Assembly (NCBI GenBank): GCA_041572755.1
Contig: JBFFRY010000009.1
Location: 10,398 to 74,397, forward strand
DNA: 64,000 nt
Direction: 5' to 3'
DNA from: JBFELU01 sp041572755
GTDB lineage: Bacteria; Actinomycetota; Acidimicrobiia; Spongiisociales; UBA11373
Shown here: one piece after another, positions 25,067 through 33,930 of the stretch
Layout: every line of letters starts with the position of its first letter
Position numbering within the stretch: position 1 is the stretch's first letter
Notes under the pieces: model-generated
Databases searched by the model: none
What the model saw: the letters and a program-made list of their open reading frames with translations, nothing else
Told to the model about the DNA's origin: nothing
Program-made: the position numbers and the translations under genes

Positions 25067-26299
25067 ATGGCGACCATCGTCCAGAAGTACGGAGGAACTT
25101 CGGTCGGCGACGCCGAGCGGATCCTCGCCGTGGCCGACCGCGTGGCGTCCACTCACCAGAGCGGCAACTCGGTGGTTGTCGTGGTGTCGGCCATGGGCCG
25201 CACCACCGACGAGCTGATCAGGCTTGCGGCAGACATCAGCCCCAACAGCCACCCCCGCGAGATGGACATGTTGCTCACCGCCGGCGAGAGGATCTCGATG
25301 GCGCTGCTCGCCATGGCGATTCGTGACCGAGGCGTCGAGGCGCTGAGCCTGACCGGTTCACAGGCGGGCATCCTGACCGACACGAGCCACGGCTCGGCGA
25401 AGATCCGCGACATACGGCCGATTCGCGTCGAGGAGGGCCTCCGGGAGGGGAAGGTGGTGATCGTCGCCGGGTTCCAGGGCGTGTCACCCGACACCAAGGA
25501 AATCACCACACTCGGGCGAGGAGGCTCGGATGCCACCGCAGTCGCCATGGCCTCATTCCTCGGTGCCGATGTGTGCGAGATCTACACCGATGTCGACGGG
25601 GTCTTCACCGCCGATCCCCGGGTGGTTCCCGATGCTCGCAAGCTCGACGCGGTGTCCTACGAGGAGATGCTCGAGTTCGCTGCAGCGGGTGCGCGGGTGC
25701 TCATGGCGCGATCGGTGGAGTTCGGCCGCCGGTATAAGGTTCCGTTGCACGTCCGGTCGTCGTTTCACGACCGGGAAGGCACCTGGATCAAGGAGGAGGG
25801 CATGGAGGATGCCGTCGTCAGTGGGGTGGCCCACGACGACACCGAGGCGAAGGTGACGGTGCACGGTGTGCCGGACCGGCCCGGTGTGGCTGCCTCGGTG
25901 TTCGAGCCTCTGGCAGAGGCGGGTATCCCGGTTGACATGATCGTTCAGAACGTGGCGACCGCCGGGCACACCGATATCAGTTTCACCGTCCCGATGGAGC
26001 TGGCCGATCGGGCGCGGACGGCCGCGATGAGTGCGGCCCAGGCCCTCGGCGCAGGCGGCGTGGATGTCGATCCCGATATCGCCAAGGTCTCGATCGTCGG
26101 GGCCGGAATGGGGTCGGCCCCCGGCATCGCCGCCCGCATGTTCGCCGTGCTGGCGAAAGCCGGGATCAACATCCAGATGATCTCCACGTCCCCGATCAGG
26201 GTGTCGTGCGTGATCGAGAGCGATCGGGTCGAGGATGCCGTCGCGGTCCTGCACGAGTCCTTCGACCCGCCGGTGGTGCAAGAGGAGGGTCGCTCGTGA
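25067..26299 (+). CDS. lysC: Aspartokinase
   Basis: Phosphorylates aspartate, first step toward lysine, threonine, methionine and diaminopimelate. The kinase domain opens with IVQKYGGTSVGD; later motifs are LTAGERISMALLA, GFQGVSPDTKEITTLGRGGSD and YTDVDGVFTADPR. Two ACT repeats follow (KVTVHGVPDRPGVAAS and KVSIVGAGMGSAPGIAARM), the usual site for lysine/threonine feedback. 410 aa. The ATG at 25067 is leaderless. asd overlaps its stop codon. Confidence 0.97.
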   Translation: MATIVQKYGGTSVGDAERILAVADRVASTHQSGNSVVVVVSAMGRTTDELIRLAADISPNSHPREMDMLLTAGERISMALLAMAIRDRGVEALSLTGSQAGILTDTSHGSAKIRDIRPIRVEEGLREGKVVIVAGFQGVSPDTKEITTLGRGGSDATAVAMASFLGADVCEIYTDVDGVFTADPRVVPDARKLDAVSYEEMLEFAAAGARVLMARSVEFGRRYKVPLHVRSSFHDREGTWIKEEGMEDAVVSGVAHDDTEAKVTVHGVPDRPGVAASVFEPLAEAGIPVDMIVQNVATAGHTDISFTVPMELADRARTAAMSAAQALGAGGVDVDPDIAKVSIVGAGMGSAPGIAARMFAVLAKAGINIQMISTSPIRVSCVIESDRVEDAVAVLHESFDPPVVQEEGRS

Positions 26300-27309
26300 C
26301 CAAGGTGAATGTGGCAGTGGTCGGTGCAACCGGCGCGGTCGGTCGGGAGATGATCGCCGCTCTGGAGCGCCGCTCCTTCCCCGTCGGTGCGTTGCGCTTG
26401 ATGGCGTCGTCCCGGTCGGCGGGGAAGAAGGTGGAGACCCCATGGGGCGATGTGGTGGTCGAGGATCTCACCGAGGCAGATCCCGCCGGGCTCGACGTGG
26501 CCCTCTTCTCGGCCGGTGGAGACCGGTCGCGGCATCACGCCCCGCGCTTCGCCGAGGCGGGGGCCGTGGTCGTCGACAACTCATCCGCCTGGAGGATGGA
26601 GGACGCCGTTCCTCTGGTCGTGGTCGGCGTCAACGATCATGCTGCGGCCGAGCATCGCGGGATCATCGCCAACCCCAACTGCACCACGATGGTGCTGATG
26701 ATGGCGGTGGGACCCATCCACCGGGCCACCCCCCTGCGGTCCATGGTGGTCGCCTCGTATCAGTCCGTCTCCGGGTCGGGGAACAAGGGGATCGAGGAGT
26801 TGGTGCGGCAGAACGCTGCTCTGGGTTCCGACGTTGCCGCCCTCCAGTTGGGCGGATGGTCTGACCCCGGCAGCGATGCCTACGTCCGTCCCATTGGCTG
26901 GAACGTTCTGCCGTATGCCGGGAATGCGGCCGATGAGGGGTACACCGACGAGGAGCTCAAACTCGTCAACGAGACCCGGAAGATCCTCGAAGCCCCGGAT
27001 GTCCTCGTCGAGCCGACCTGTGTCCGGGTCCCGGTGATCGTGGGCCACGGCATTGCTGCGACGTGCTGGTTCGATCGGGCAGTCGACGTGACCGAGGCTT
27101 CGGACCTCATCGGGGCCGCTCCCGGGGTCGAGATCTGGCACGACAAGGTGCCGACGCCCCTCGATTCGGCGGGGGTGGATGATGTGCTGGTCGGCCGTCT
27201 CAGGGGCACCGTGGGAACACGCGGAGGGGTCTCGATGTGGGTCGTGGGCGACAACCTGCGCAAGGGCGCGGCCCTCAACACGGTGCAGATAGCCGAATTG
27301 GTGATCTGA
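26296..27309 (+). CDS. asd: Aspartate-semialdehyde dehydrogenase
   Basis: Reduces aspartyl phosphate made by LysC. NADP-binding GATGAVGREM near the N terminus, catalytic Cys in NPNCTTM, catalytic His region RVPVIVGHG, and the conserved QSVSGSGNKG; 337 aa. The GTG at 26296 overlaps the lysC TGA (GTGA) and follows GAGGAGGG. The transcript ends in the stem-loop that begins inside the stop codon. Confidence 0.97.
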   Translation: MTKVNVAVVGATGAVGREMIAALERRSFPVGALRLMASSRSAGKKVETPWGDVVVEDLTEADPAGLDVALFSAGGDRSRHHAPRFAEAGAVVVDNSSAWRMEDAVPLVVVGVNDHAAAEHRGIIANPNCTTMVLMMAVGPIHRATPLRSMVVASYQSVSGSGNKGIEELVRQNAALGSDVAALQLGGWSDPGSDAYVRPIGWNVLPYAGNAADEGYTDEELKLVNETRKILEAPDVLVEPTCVRVPVIVGHGIAATCWFDRAVDVTEASDLIGAAPGVEIWHDKVPTPLDSAGVDDVLVGRLRGTVGTRGGVSMWVVGDNLRKGAALNTVQIAELVI

Positions 27310-27332
27310 CACCCGGCGCAAAGCCGGGTGTC
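27308..27332. terminator. Bidirectional terminator between asd and tRNA-Pro
   Basis: GACACCCGGC-GCAAA-GCCGGGTGTC, a perfect 10-bp stem with a 5-nt loop. Its 5' arm includes part of the asd stop codon, and its other arm begins 2 nt past the 3' end of the minus-strand tRNA gene, so one hairpin can serve both convergent transcripts. Confidence 0.75.
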
Positions 27333-27334
27333 AG

Positions 27335-27408
27335 TCGGGACGGCCGGATTTGAACCGGCGACCTCAGCGTCCCGAACGCTGCGCGCTGCCAAACTGCGCC
27401 ACGTCCCG
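27335..27408 (-). tRNA. tRNA-Pro (anticodon CGG)
   Basis: Folds as a 74-nt cloverleaf: acceptor CGGGACG/CGTCCCG, anticodon stem CAGCG/CGCTG with loop TTCGGGA (anticodon CGG, reads CCG), variable AGGTC, T stem GCCGG/CCGGC with TTCAAAT loop. The discriminator base is A and CCA is not encoded. Confidence 0.96.
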
Positions 27409-27421
27409 CGGGAGCCACATG

Positions 27422-28678
27422 TTAGCCCTCCTCGGTTTGCACAATCCTGACCTGATCCACCCGGTGGCGGTCCATGCGCACGATGATGAGACGGAGGCCG
27501 TCGACCTCGACCATCTCACCCTCGGTGGGGATCCTTCCGGCGAGGTCGAGGATGAGTCCGCCGATCGTCGTGTAGGGCCCGGCGCGAACCGATCGGCCGA
27601 GGGCCTCGGCGAGGTCGCCGACAGGTATTCGCCCGTCTGCCATCCATTCACCGCCTTCGAGACCGACCAGGCTCGGGAGCCCGGGGTCGAACTCGTCCTG
27701 GAGATCTCCGACGAGCTCGCCGACGAGATCCTTGACGGTCACGAGTCCCTCTACACCCCCGTGCTCGTCGAGGACGATGGCGAAGGCTCTTCGTCCGAGA
27801 CGGAGCTCGTGGAGCAGCTCGAGCTGGGGCTTCGTCTCGGGAACGAAGTAGGGCTCTCGCAGTATCCGTCTTATGTCGGCTTCGGAGGGTTCTCCCGGCA
27901 TGCGCAGCAGGTCCTTGACGTGGAGGATGCCGATGGGGTGATCGAGGTCTCCGTTGATGACCGGGAACCGGCTGTGGCCGCTGGCGGCGACCGCCTCGCG
28001 TACCGAGGCGAGCGTGACCGGCATGTCGAGAGCCAGGATGTCGGTTCGGGGCGTCATCACCTCGCGGACGTGCCGGTCGGCGAGAGCGAAGAGTGAGTGG
28101 ATGATCTCCCGCTCCGCCGTCTCGATGTCCCCGCTTCGTTCCCCGAGGACGGCCATCGCCCGGATGTCCTCTTCCGTGATGGGGGCCGGCCCACCCGTCG
28201 CGTCGATCCGCAACAGACGGAAGATCCCGCGGCTCATCCACAGGAAGAAGCGCGATACGGGCCGGAGCGCGATCGAGAGTCGCCAGATGATCGGCGCCAC
28301 TGCCACCGAGTAGCGCTCCGGGTATCGGGTTGCCAGGCTCTTCGGCGTGATCTCGCCCACCAGAAGGACCACAGCAGTCACTGCGGCAGTGGCCGTCCAC
28401 GGGCCCCAGTCCTCTCCAAGGAGATCGACGAACAGCACCGTGGCCACCGAGGCCCCGAGGATGTTGACGAAGTTGTTGGCGATGAGGAGCGTGCTCAACA
28501 TCCGGTCGGGATCCTCGGTCAGGTCCTCGAGGCGGGCCGCCCGCCGATTGGTCATGACCAGGCCGGAGACCCGTTCCCGGGGAATCGCGACGAGAGCCGT
28601 CTCCGAACCGGAGAAGAAGCCCGAGGCGAAGACGCAGGCTCCCAGCAATGAGAGATAGACGATCTGGGCAACGGTCAT
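27422..28678 (-). CDS. CNNM/CBS-domain membrane protein (CorC/HlyC family)
   Basis: 418 aa. The N-terminal CNNM (DUF21) domain has three to four membrane segments with the SGSETALVAIPRERV and VLLVGEITPKSLA motifs; then a CBS pair (VMTPRTDILALDM, GILHVKDLL, GVEGLVTVKDLVGELVGD) and a C-terminal CorC/HlyC domain (DGRIPVGDLAEAL, GRIPTEGE). Family members are linked to Mg2+ or Co2+ export. The ATG at 28678 begins the first membrane segment; the longer frame to 28969 is rejected. It lies just downstream of the receiver gene on the same strand. Confidence 0.92.
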   Translation of the reverse strand: MTVAQIVYLSLLGACVFASGFFSGSETALVAIPRERVSGLVMTNRRAARLEDLTEDPDRMLSTLLIANNFVNILGASVATVLFVDLLGEDWGPWTATAAVTAVVLLVGEITPKSLATRYPERYSVAVAPIIWRLSIALRPVSRFFLWMSRGIFRLLRIDATGGPAPITEEDIRAMAVLGERSGDIETAEREIIHSLFALADRHVREVMTPRTDILALDMPVTLASVREAVAASGHSRFPVINGDLDHPIGILHVKDLLRMPGEPSEADIRRILREPYFVPETKPQLELLHELRLGRRAFAIVLDEHGGVEGLVTVKDLVGELVGDLQDEFDPGLPSLVGLEGGEWMADGRIPVGDLAEALGRSVRAGPYTTIGGLILDLAGRIPTEGEMVEVDGLRLIIVRMDRHRVDQVRIVQTEEG

Positions 28679-28730
28679 GGAAGTCCCCCGAAGGGGCGAG
28701 TACTCGGAGGCTCCTTGGGATCGAGGCGCG

Positions 28731-29108
28731 TCATGTCGGGTCCTCGCCACCGTCCAGAAGGCGCTCGATGGTGGTGCGGATTTCGAACGCCGTGAACGGC
28801 TTCTGGATCCAGGCGTCGGCACCGGCGCGTCTCGCCAGGGAACCGTCGGCCTTCCGGTCGAGGAGCAGCACCGTGGGGATGCCTCCCTTGGTGCGGGTGG
28901 CATCCCGTATCGAGCGGACGATCGCCATGCCTCCCATCGAGCTGATCTGGAGGTCCACGACTGCGGCATCGACGGCTTCGGTGCGGCAGGCGTCGATCGC
29001 CGCGCGCGGGTCGTCGTACTCGATCAGCTGGTAGCCCGGCTCGGCGAGCGAGGCGCGCACATCGTTGATGACCCAGGACTCGTCTGCGACCACGAGGACA
29101 TGTGGCAT
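28731..29108 (-). CDS. Single-domain response regulator
   Basis: About 125 aa, only a receiver domain. The phospho-acceptor is in AAVVDLQISSMGG (Asp), the conserved Lys in WIQKPFTAFEI, and the Thr/Ser position is in VLLLDRK. The acidic pocket (VVADESW) keeps at least one of the usual two acidic residues. There is no output domain, so it would act by protein contact. GTG at 29114 is an alternative start two codons upstream. A cognate kinase is not adjacent. Confidence 0.8.
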   Translation of the reverse strand: MPHVLVVADESWVINDVRASLAEPGYQLIEYDDPRAAIDACRTEAVDAAVVDLQISSMGGMAIVRSIRDATRTKGGIPTVLLLDRKADGSLARRAGADAWIQKPFTAFEIRTTIERLLDGGEDPT

Positions 29109-29154
29109 GAGCACACCGACTGTAGTCGTGTCGGGACAGGTCTCAGGCGAGACC

Positions 29155-29160
29155 TAACAT
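29155..29160 (+). promoter_or_regulatory. -10 element of the leaderless NfeD-like gene
   Basis: TAACAT ends 6 nt before the GTG at 29167 and no ribosome site separates them. Confidence 0.4.
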
Positions 29161-29166
29161 GCCGTC

Positions 29167-30444
29167 GTGGCTCTTCGCCGCAGCCTCCTCGTGCTGCTCC
29201 TCGCGTCTTCCATGGCCGGCCCGGTTGGCGGCGCCATCGGGCGCGCCGCCACCGAGGTGATCGATGTCGTGGAAGTGAATGGACTCATCGACGAGAGGCT
29301 CGTCGAGTTCGTGCTCGACGTCGTTGAGACGACCGACGCAGGTCTGGTCGTGCTGCAGGTCGACTCACGGGGCGCCGTCGATGGCGCCGTCGATCGTCTG
29401 ATCGACGGGATTGCAGACGCGGAGCGTCCCGTCGTGGTGTGGGTGGGGCCGGCACCCGCGGTGGCGCAGGGCGGCGCGCTGCAGGTGATGCTCTCGGCCA
29501 CCATTCGGTCGGCTGCTCCCGAGGCACGCCTCGGGCTCGCCGTTCCCACAGTGGCCGGCGGCGCCGACGATCGGTCCGCCGTTTCCGAGCGGTTTCCGCA
29601 GCTCACCGATGCATTGCTGTGGTCGCACGTCGAGGTGAGCGAGCCGATCGAGGACGTCGTCGATGTGGTTTCTCCTTCGATCGGCCAGTTGATCGTCGGA
29701 CTCGACGGCACCGAGGTCGCAGTGGGCGATACCTCGGTCGTGCTGGAGACTGCATCGACCGAGCTCGAGGACGGCCTGGAGGTGACCAGACCGGCTGCCG
29801 AGGTGCGTTTCATCAAGCCGGGCATCGTGGATCGAACCCTGCGGATCGCCCTGCAACCCGAAACCGCCTTCCTGCTGCTCGTGATGGGTCTGGCTCTCGT
29901 CGTGTTCGAGTTCTTCGCGGCCGGCCCGGGCGTCGCCGCCGCCGGCGGGGTGGCTTCGATCCTGCTGGCCGGGTACGGATTGGCGACCCTGCCGGTGAAC
30001 TGGTGGGCGGTGGCGCTCGCCCTCGTCGGGATCGCGCTGTACGTCTTTGAGGCGCAACGGAATGCCTTGGGGTTCCCTGCGCTGGTCGGAACCGGTCTTC
30101 TGGTGAGCGGGGGTCTCTTCCTGAATGCCGGGGGCCCCCAAATCGAGGTGACGTGGTGGGCGGTGGCGCTCACCGTTGCCGCTACGGCCCTCTTCTTCTC
30201 GGTGGCGCTGACCACCGTGGCGCGGGCGCGCTTCTCGACCCACACGATCGGCCGAGCCGGGCTCATCGGAACGCGGGGCACGGCAGAGTCTGCCCTCGAT
30301 CCCGAGGGGGTGGTCGTCATCGACGGGTCGCGGTGGAGGGCCCGTGCTCGGCGGGGCGCCGGACTCGGGTCGGGTGACGTCATCGAGGTGATCGGGATCG
30401 ACGGGGTGGTGCTCGAGGTCGAGCCTTCCCCTCACTCCGGCTGA
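29167..30444 (+). CDS. NfeD-like membrane protein with degenerate ClpP-like domain
   Basis: 425 aa: signal peptide, a ClpP/SppA-like periplasmic domain (VIDVVEVNGLIDERLVEFV, LVVLQVDSRGAV), then several membrane spans (AFLLLVMGLALVVFEFF onwards) and a C-terminal NfeD OB domain (RAGLIGTRGTAESALDPEG to GIDGVVLEVE). In active NfeD proteases the serine lies in an AASAG motif; here the matching segment is PAVAQGGALQ, so the catalytic Ser appears lost. Such proteins usually partner with a stomatin-like SPFH protein, which is not adjacent. Leaderless GTG start. Confidence 0.85.
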   Translation: MALRRSLLVLLLASSMAGPVGGAIGRAATEVIDVVEVNGLIDERLVEFVLDVVETTDAGLVVLQVDSRGAVDGAVDRLIDGIADAERPVVVWVGPAPAVAQGGALQVMLSATIRSAAPEARLGLAVPTVAGGADDRSAVSERFPQLTDALLWSHVEVSEPIEDVVDVVSPSIGQLIVGLDGTEVAVGDTSVVLETASTELEDGLEVTRPAAEVRFIKPGIVDRTLRIALQPETAFLLLVMGLALVVFEFFAAGPGVAAAGGVASILLAGYGLATLPVNWWAVALALVGIALYVFEAQRNALGFPALVGTGLLVSGGLFLNAGGPQIEVTWWAVALTVAATALFFSVALTTVARARFSTHTIGRAGLIGTRGTAESALDPEGVVVIDGSRWRARARRGAGLGSGDVIEVIGIDGVVLEVEPSPHSG

Positions 30445-30521
30445 CTTCCAGAAAATCCCTGGCAGGTCCAGATGGGGGCTGGTAGCGTCGCGCCGCGACT
30501 CTGAGGGAGGAAGGGCTCAAG

Positions 30522-30794
30522 ATGGCTGGTGTTGCCCCGCTCGATCGATCCTGGCAGGTGACGGGCCTCTGTCGGGGGAACCACTCGTACCTCTTCTTTC
30601 CCCCGAGCACCGTTGAGCGCAAGGATGAGCGGGAGCGTCGCGAGCAGAAGGCAAAAGCCATCTGTCAGGTCTGCCCGGTCAAGGAAGAGTGCCTCGAATT
30701 CGCCCTCGAGATTCGTGAGCCCTACGGCATCTGGGGAGGGCTCACCGAGACGGAGCGGCGTCAGCACCTCGCTCGTCGTTCGGCGGCCGTCTGA
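30522..30794 (+). CDS. WhiB-family iron-sulfur transcription factor
   Basis: 90 aa with the four cluster cysteines C17, C48, C51 and C57 (C-x30-CxxCx5C) and the GIWGGLTETER turn plus basic tail (RRQHLARRS) typical of Wbl proteins, which bind a [4Fe-4S] cluster and contact the principal sigma factor. Wbl proteins are confined to Actinobacteria and their phages. The ATG at 30522 has GGAGGAAGGG upstream. The last 53 nt overlap the 3' end of selB on the other strand. Confidence 0.95.
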   Translation: MAGVAPLDRSWQVTGLCRGNHSYLFFPPSTVERKDERERREQKAKAICQVCPVKEECLEFALEIREPYGIWGGLTETERRQHLARRSAAV

Positions 30795-32574
30795 TCACGC
30801 GCCCGTCCCCGACGCGGCGGGTCACCCCGTTGGCGTCCAACCACTCGAGCAGGGGCACGGCGTGCTTCCGGGTGATGCGGAACTCGTCGCGGAACTCAGC
30901 CACCGTGAACCCGTCCGCCATGTGCCGTACTTCGGCGACGATGCCGTCGAGTAGGGCGCGCGGGTAGACGAAATCAGATCCGACTTCGACCAGTTCCCCG
31001 GATCGGATCAAGGCATGGAGGATCTCGACGTCGAGGTCGAGATCCTGGCGTCTCGGCACCGCGACTCCCGCCTCGGTGAGCGCCCTGCGGGCATCACGCC
31101 ACTCCCGATCGGCATCTCCATCGAGGCCCGGCTCGAAGTCGGCTGATCGAATCGTGGCGCCCTCGTGGACGAGACGCGGCTCGCGGGCAACGAGCGCCTC
31201 GAGGATCCCAATTGGGAGGCCGAGTTGCTCGGCGAGGCTTGCCGTCGGCATGCCCGGTCGGAAGGGAGCCGACTCGTGGAATCGGGCGACCTGGTCCACG
31301 GCCCGATCGGCGAGCCGTGACGCCTCCACCGGTGAGAGGGCTTGGTCGGCTGCGATGAATGCCTCTCCCGGATCACCTCCCCCCGCATGAGCCGCCAGGG
31401 TGGAGATCGACGCTCGGCCCCTGACCTCCAGAAGGGCGCGCGCTGCGGCATCGGGACCTTCGAGGCCGGTCCGCAAGATCGGAAGGGCGGCCCGAATCCG
31501 TGCAGTTCGGCGGGGGGGATCCGGGTCGAGCACGAGACCCCCGGCGACGACGGCGCGGCGGCCCACCTCGCGCAGGACGAAGCGGTCCCCCACCTGCAGC
31601 GGGATCGCTCGCTGTGCCTCGATGGCGGCAGCCCCCGACGTTTCCAGCGTCGGCGCCTCCACCAGGCGGATGCGGGCCGGTACGGCGCTGCTTCCGACAT
31701 GGAGCTGAAAGGCGCCGCGATCCCGGATCGGCTCGGCGAGATTCCGAACGGTTCGGAGATCGGCCAGGAACCGGGTGGTGGGCTGCCAGTCGTCGGGTCG
31801 GCCCAGCATGGCGCCGCGCGGCACCCGGTCGCGGGTAGTGCCGGCGAGGTTCACCGCGGCCCGGTTACCCGGATCCAGTCGGTCATGGGCGACCTCGTGG
31901 CTCTGGATGCTGCGCACCCGCACCCGGTCTTCGCCGGGCCACACGACGAGTTGATCGCCGGCTGCGACCGGTCCGCCGACCAGGGTGCCGGTCACGACCG
32001 TGCCCGCTCCGCCGATCGTGAAGGCCCGGTCGATCCAGAGCCTCGGGCGGTTGCCGCTCCGAGAAGGAACTGCGGAGAGGGCTCGGGTGAGCGCTTCGCG
32101 GACCTCGGCGACACCGAGGCCCACCGGTGCGCCGGTCCGGACGACCGGAGCTCCCTCGAGCACGGTGCCGGCCACCCGGTCCTGCACCTCGAGTTCGGCC
32201 AGGTCGGCGGTGTCGGTGTCGATGGTGTCGGCGCGAGTGAGAGCGATCACACCGCCGCTGATCCCCAGAAGATCGAGAACGGCCAGGTGCTCCTCAGACT
32301 GTGGCATCCACCCCTCGTCGGCGGCGACGACGAAGAGGGCGACATCGATTGCGTCGATCCCGGCGAGCATGTTCTTGATGAAGCGTTCGTGGCCCGGGAC
32401 ATCCACGAAACCCACTTCGGTCCCGTCCTCGAGCGTGGTCCACGCAAACCCGAGGTCGATGGTGAGGCCCCGTTCCTTCTCTTCGTCCCAGCGATCCGGA
32501 TCACGCCCGGTGAGCGCCTCGATCAGAGTCGACTTGCCGTGGTCGACGTGGCCGGCGGTCCCTACGACCGGCAT
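30742..32574 (-). CDS. selB: Selenocysteine-specific elongation factor SelB
   Basis: 610 aa. GTPase motifs GHVDHGKST, DVPGHERFIKNM and a later TRAD; the EF-Tu-like domains II/III (RAFTIGGAGTVVTGTL) are followed by C-terminal winged-helix repeats that bind the SECIS hairpin (ending EFRDEFRITRKHAVPLLEWLD). It delivers Sec-tRNA to UGA codons. It overlaps selA by 13 nt, and its 3' end runs under the whiB gene. tRNA-Sec (selC), selD and any selenoprotein gene are not seen in this window. Confidence 0.95.
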   Translation of the reverse strand: MPVVGTAGHVDHGKSTLIEALTGRDPDRWDEEKERGLTIDLGFAWTTLEDGTEVGFVDVPGHERFIKNMLAGIDAIDVALFVVAADEGWMPQSEEHLAVLDLLGISGGVIALTRADTIDTDTADLAELEVQDRVAGTVLEGAPVVRTGAPVGLGVAEVREALTRALSAVPSRSGNRPRLWIDRAFTIGGAGTVVTGTLVGGPVAAGDQLVVWPGEDRVRVRSIQSHEVAHDRLDPGNRAAVNLAGTTRDRVPRGAMLGRPDDWQPTTRFLADLRTVRNLAEPIRDRGAFQLHVGSSAVPARIRLVEAPTLETSGAAAIEAQRAIPLQVGDRFVLREVGRRAVVAGGLVLDPDPPRRTARIRAALPILRTGLEGPDAAARALLEVRGRASISTLAAHAGGGDPGEAFIAADQALSPVEASRLADRAVDQVARFHESAPFRPGMPTASLAEQLGLPIGILEALVAREPRLVHEGATIRSADFEPGLDGDADREWRDARRALTEAGVAVPRRQDLDLDVEILHALIRSGELVEVGSDFVYPRALLDGIVAEVRHMADGFTVAEFRDEFRITRKHAVPLLEWLDANGVTRRVGDGRVIRRPPNDERGADAAPSR

Positions 32575-33896
32575 GTTGCTGCAAGGCCGGCGGCCACCGC
32601 ACCGTCGTCGTCTGGATCAACGGAGCGAGGGTCGATGACGAGCCCTCGATCGTCCCGACGGGCCACGATCGGTGGAGTGAGATCGAGGAGGGCCCGCCAC
32701 GCTTCTTTGGGCGGGTCGGGGATCACCACGATCGGTCCGGGGATGCCCTTTCCCGGCACCGACCCTGCCCCGGGAAGCGAGACGCCGGAGGCCATCTCGG
32801 CCCCTTCGAGGCCCGCCTCGGTGATGATCCGACGGCAGCGCTCCTCGAGTGTTGCGATGCCGGTGGTCGCGGCCCGCCAGAACGGCAGTTCCCCGGCCCG
32901 ACCGGCGGCGTACATCTCGAGGGTGGTAGCCACGGCATCCAGCCGGGGACCGTCGATGCGGAGGGCGCGTGCGACCGGGTGTTCCGCCATCCGTCCGATG
33001 AGATCTGCTCGACCCACGATGATGCCCGCCTGCGGTCCGCCCAGGAGCTTGTCGCCGGAGAACATGACCAGGTCGGCTCCTTCCTCGAGGGTTTGCCGAA
33101 CCGCCGGCTCCTCGGCGAGCCAGGCCGGTGGGGGCCCGTCGACCCAGGGAACCCGAGCATCGAGGAGGCCACTCCCCACGTCGGCGGCGAAGGGGATGCC
33201 GGACTCCCGGGCCAGCAGGGCCAATTCGCGGTAGCCGACCTCGGCCACGAAGCCCTCAACCCGGTAGTTGGAGGGGTGGACCTTGAGCAGCAGTGAAGGC
33301 TTCGACCCGCAGGCCTTCCGGTAATCCTCGATCCGGGTGCGGTTGGTGGTGCCGACCTCGATCATCTCGGCGCCGGTGGCCGCCATCAGGTCGGGGAGGC
33401 GGAACGAACCCCCGATCTCGATCTGCTCTCCTCGGGACACCACCACGGCACCGTTCCCGGCCAGGGCGGCGATGGTCAGGTACAGGGCCCCGGCGTTGTT
33501 GTTGACGATCAGGGCCGCCTCCGCGCCGGTCACGGTGGTCGCCATCTCCAGGGCGAAGGCGCCGCGTCGCCCGCGTCGTCCCGAGCCGAGGTCGAACTCG
33601 AGGGGTGTCGCCGAGGCGGCGGAAGCCGCCGCCGTCTCCACCGCCTCTCGGGCCATCGGGGCCCGGCCGAGATTGGTGTGCAGGAGCACCCCGGTGGCAT
33701 TGATCACCCGGCGGGGCCGCAACCGGCGCAACCGGTCGAGTTGGCCGAGGGCGAGGGTCTCCGGGTCGGGGCCGTTGGAGGCGTCCCGCCAAGACTCGAT
33801 GGATCGGCGGGCCACCTCGACGACCAGCGCCCGGGGCAGGGAGCCATCGTCGAGGGCGGCGGCCAGGGCATCGACGGAGGGGGGCCGGGAGACCAT
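32562..33896 (-). CDS. selA: L-seryl-tRNA(Sec) selenium transferase
   Basis: PLP enzyme that converts seryl-tRNA(Sec) to selenocysteyl-tRNA. 444 aa; motifs RVINATGVLLHTNLGRAP, IVNNNAGALYL, RGEQIEIGGSFR, FAADVGSGLL and the PLP lysine in FSGDKLLGGPQAG. ATG at 33896 with TAGGCT ending 6 nt upstream, so probably leaderless. First gene of selA-selB, divergent from the Nudix gene. Confidence 0.96.
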   Translation of the reverse strand: MVSRPPSVDALAAALDDGSLPRALVVEVARRSIESWRDASNGPDPETLALGQLDRLRRLRPRRVINATGVLLHTNLGRAPMAREAVETAAASAASATPLEFDLGSGRRGRRGAFALEMATTVTGAEAALIVNNNAGALYLTIAALAGNGAVVVSRGEQIEIGGSFRLPDLMAATGAEMIEVGTTNRTRIEDYRKACGSKPSLLLKVHPSNYRVEGFVAEVGYRELALLARESGIPFAADVGSGLLDARVPWVDGPPPAWLAEEPAVRQTLEEGADLVMFSGDKLLGGPQAGIIVGRADLIGRMAEHPVARALRIDGPRLDAVATTLEMYAAGRAGELPFWRAATTGIATLEERCRRIITEAGLEGAEMASGVSLPGAGSVPGKGIPGPIVVIPDPPKEAWRALLDLTPPIVARRDDRGLVIDPRSVDPDDDGAVAAGLAATCRS

Positions 33897-33902
33897 GGTT
33901 GT

Positions 33903-33924
33903 AGCCTAACGAGGCCGGTATATT
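33903..33924. promoter_or_regulatory. Divergent leaderless promoters of selA and the Nudix gene
   Basis: TAGGCT on the minus strand (33903-33908) is 6 nt from the selA ATG; TATATT on the plus strand (33919-33924) is 6 nt from the Nudix GTG. The two transcripts would start only 34 nt apart. Confidence 0.45.
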
Positions 33925-33930
33925 CGGCCT

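Noticed and set aside
31342..33234. 630-codon plus-strand frame opposite selA/selB
   Set aside because: Antisense shadow; SelA and SelB motifs on the minus strand are unambiguous.
30742..33896. Search for a selenoprotein or tRNA-Sec near selAB
   Set aside because: No ORF continuing through an in-frame TGA at a Cys-like position and no 90-100 nt tRNA-Sec-like fold was recognised in the neighbourhood or elsewhere in the window.
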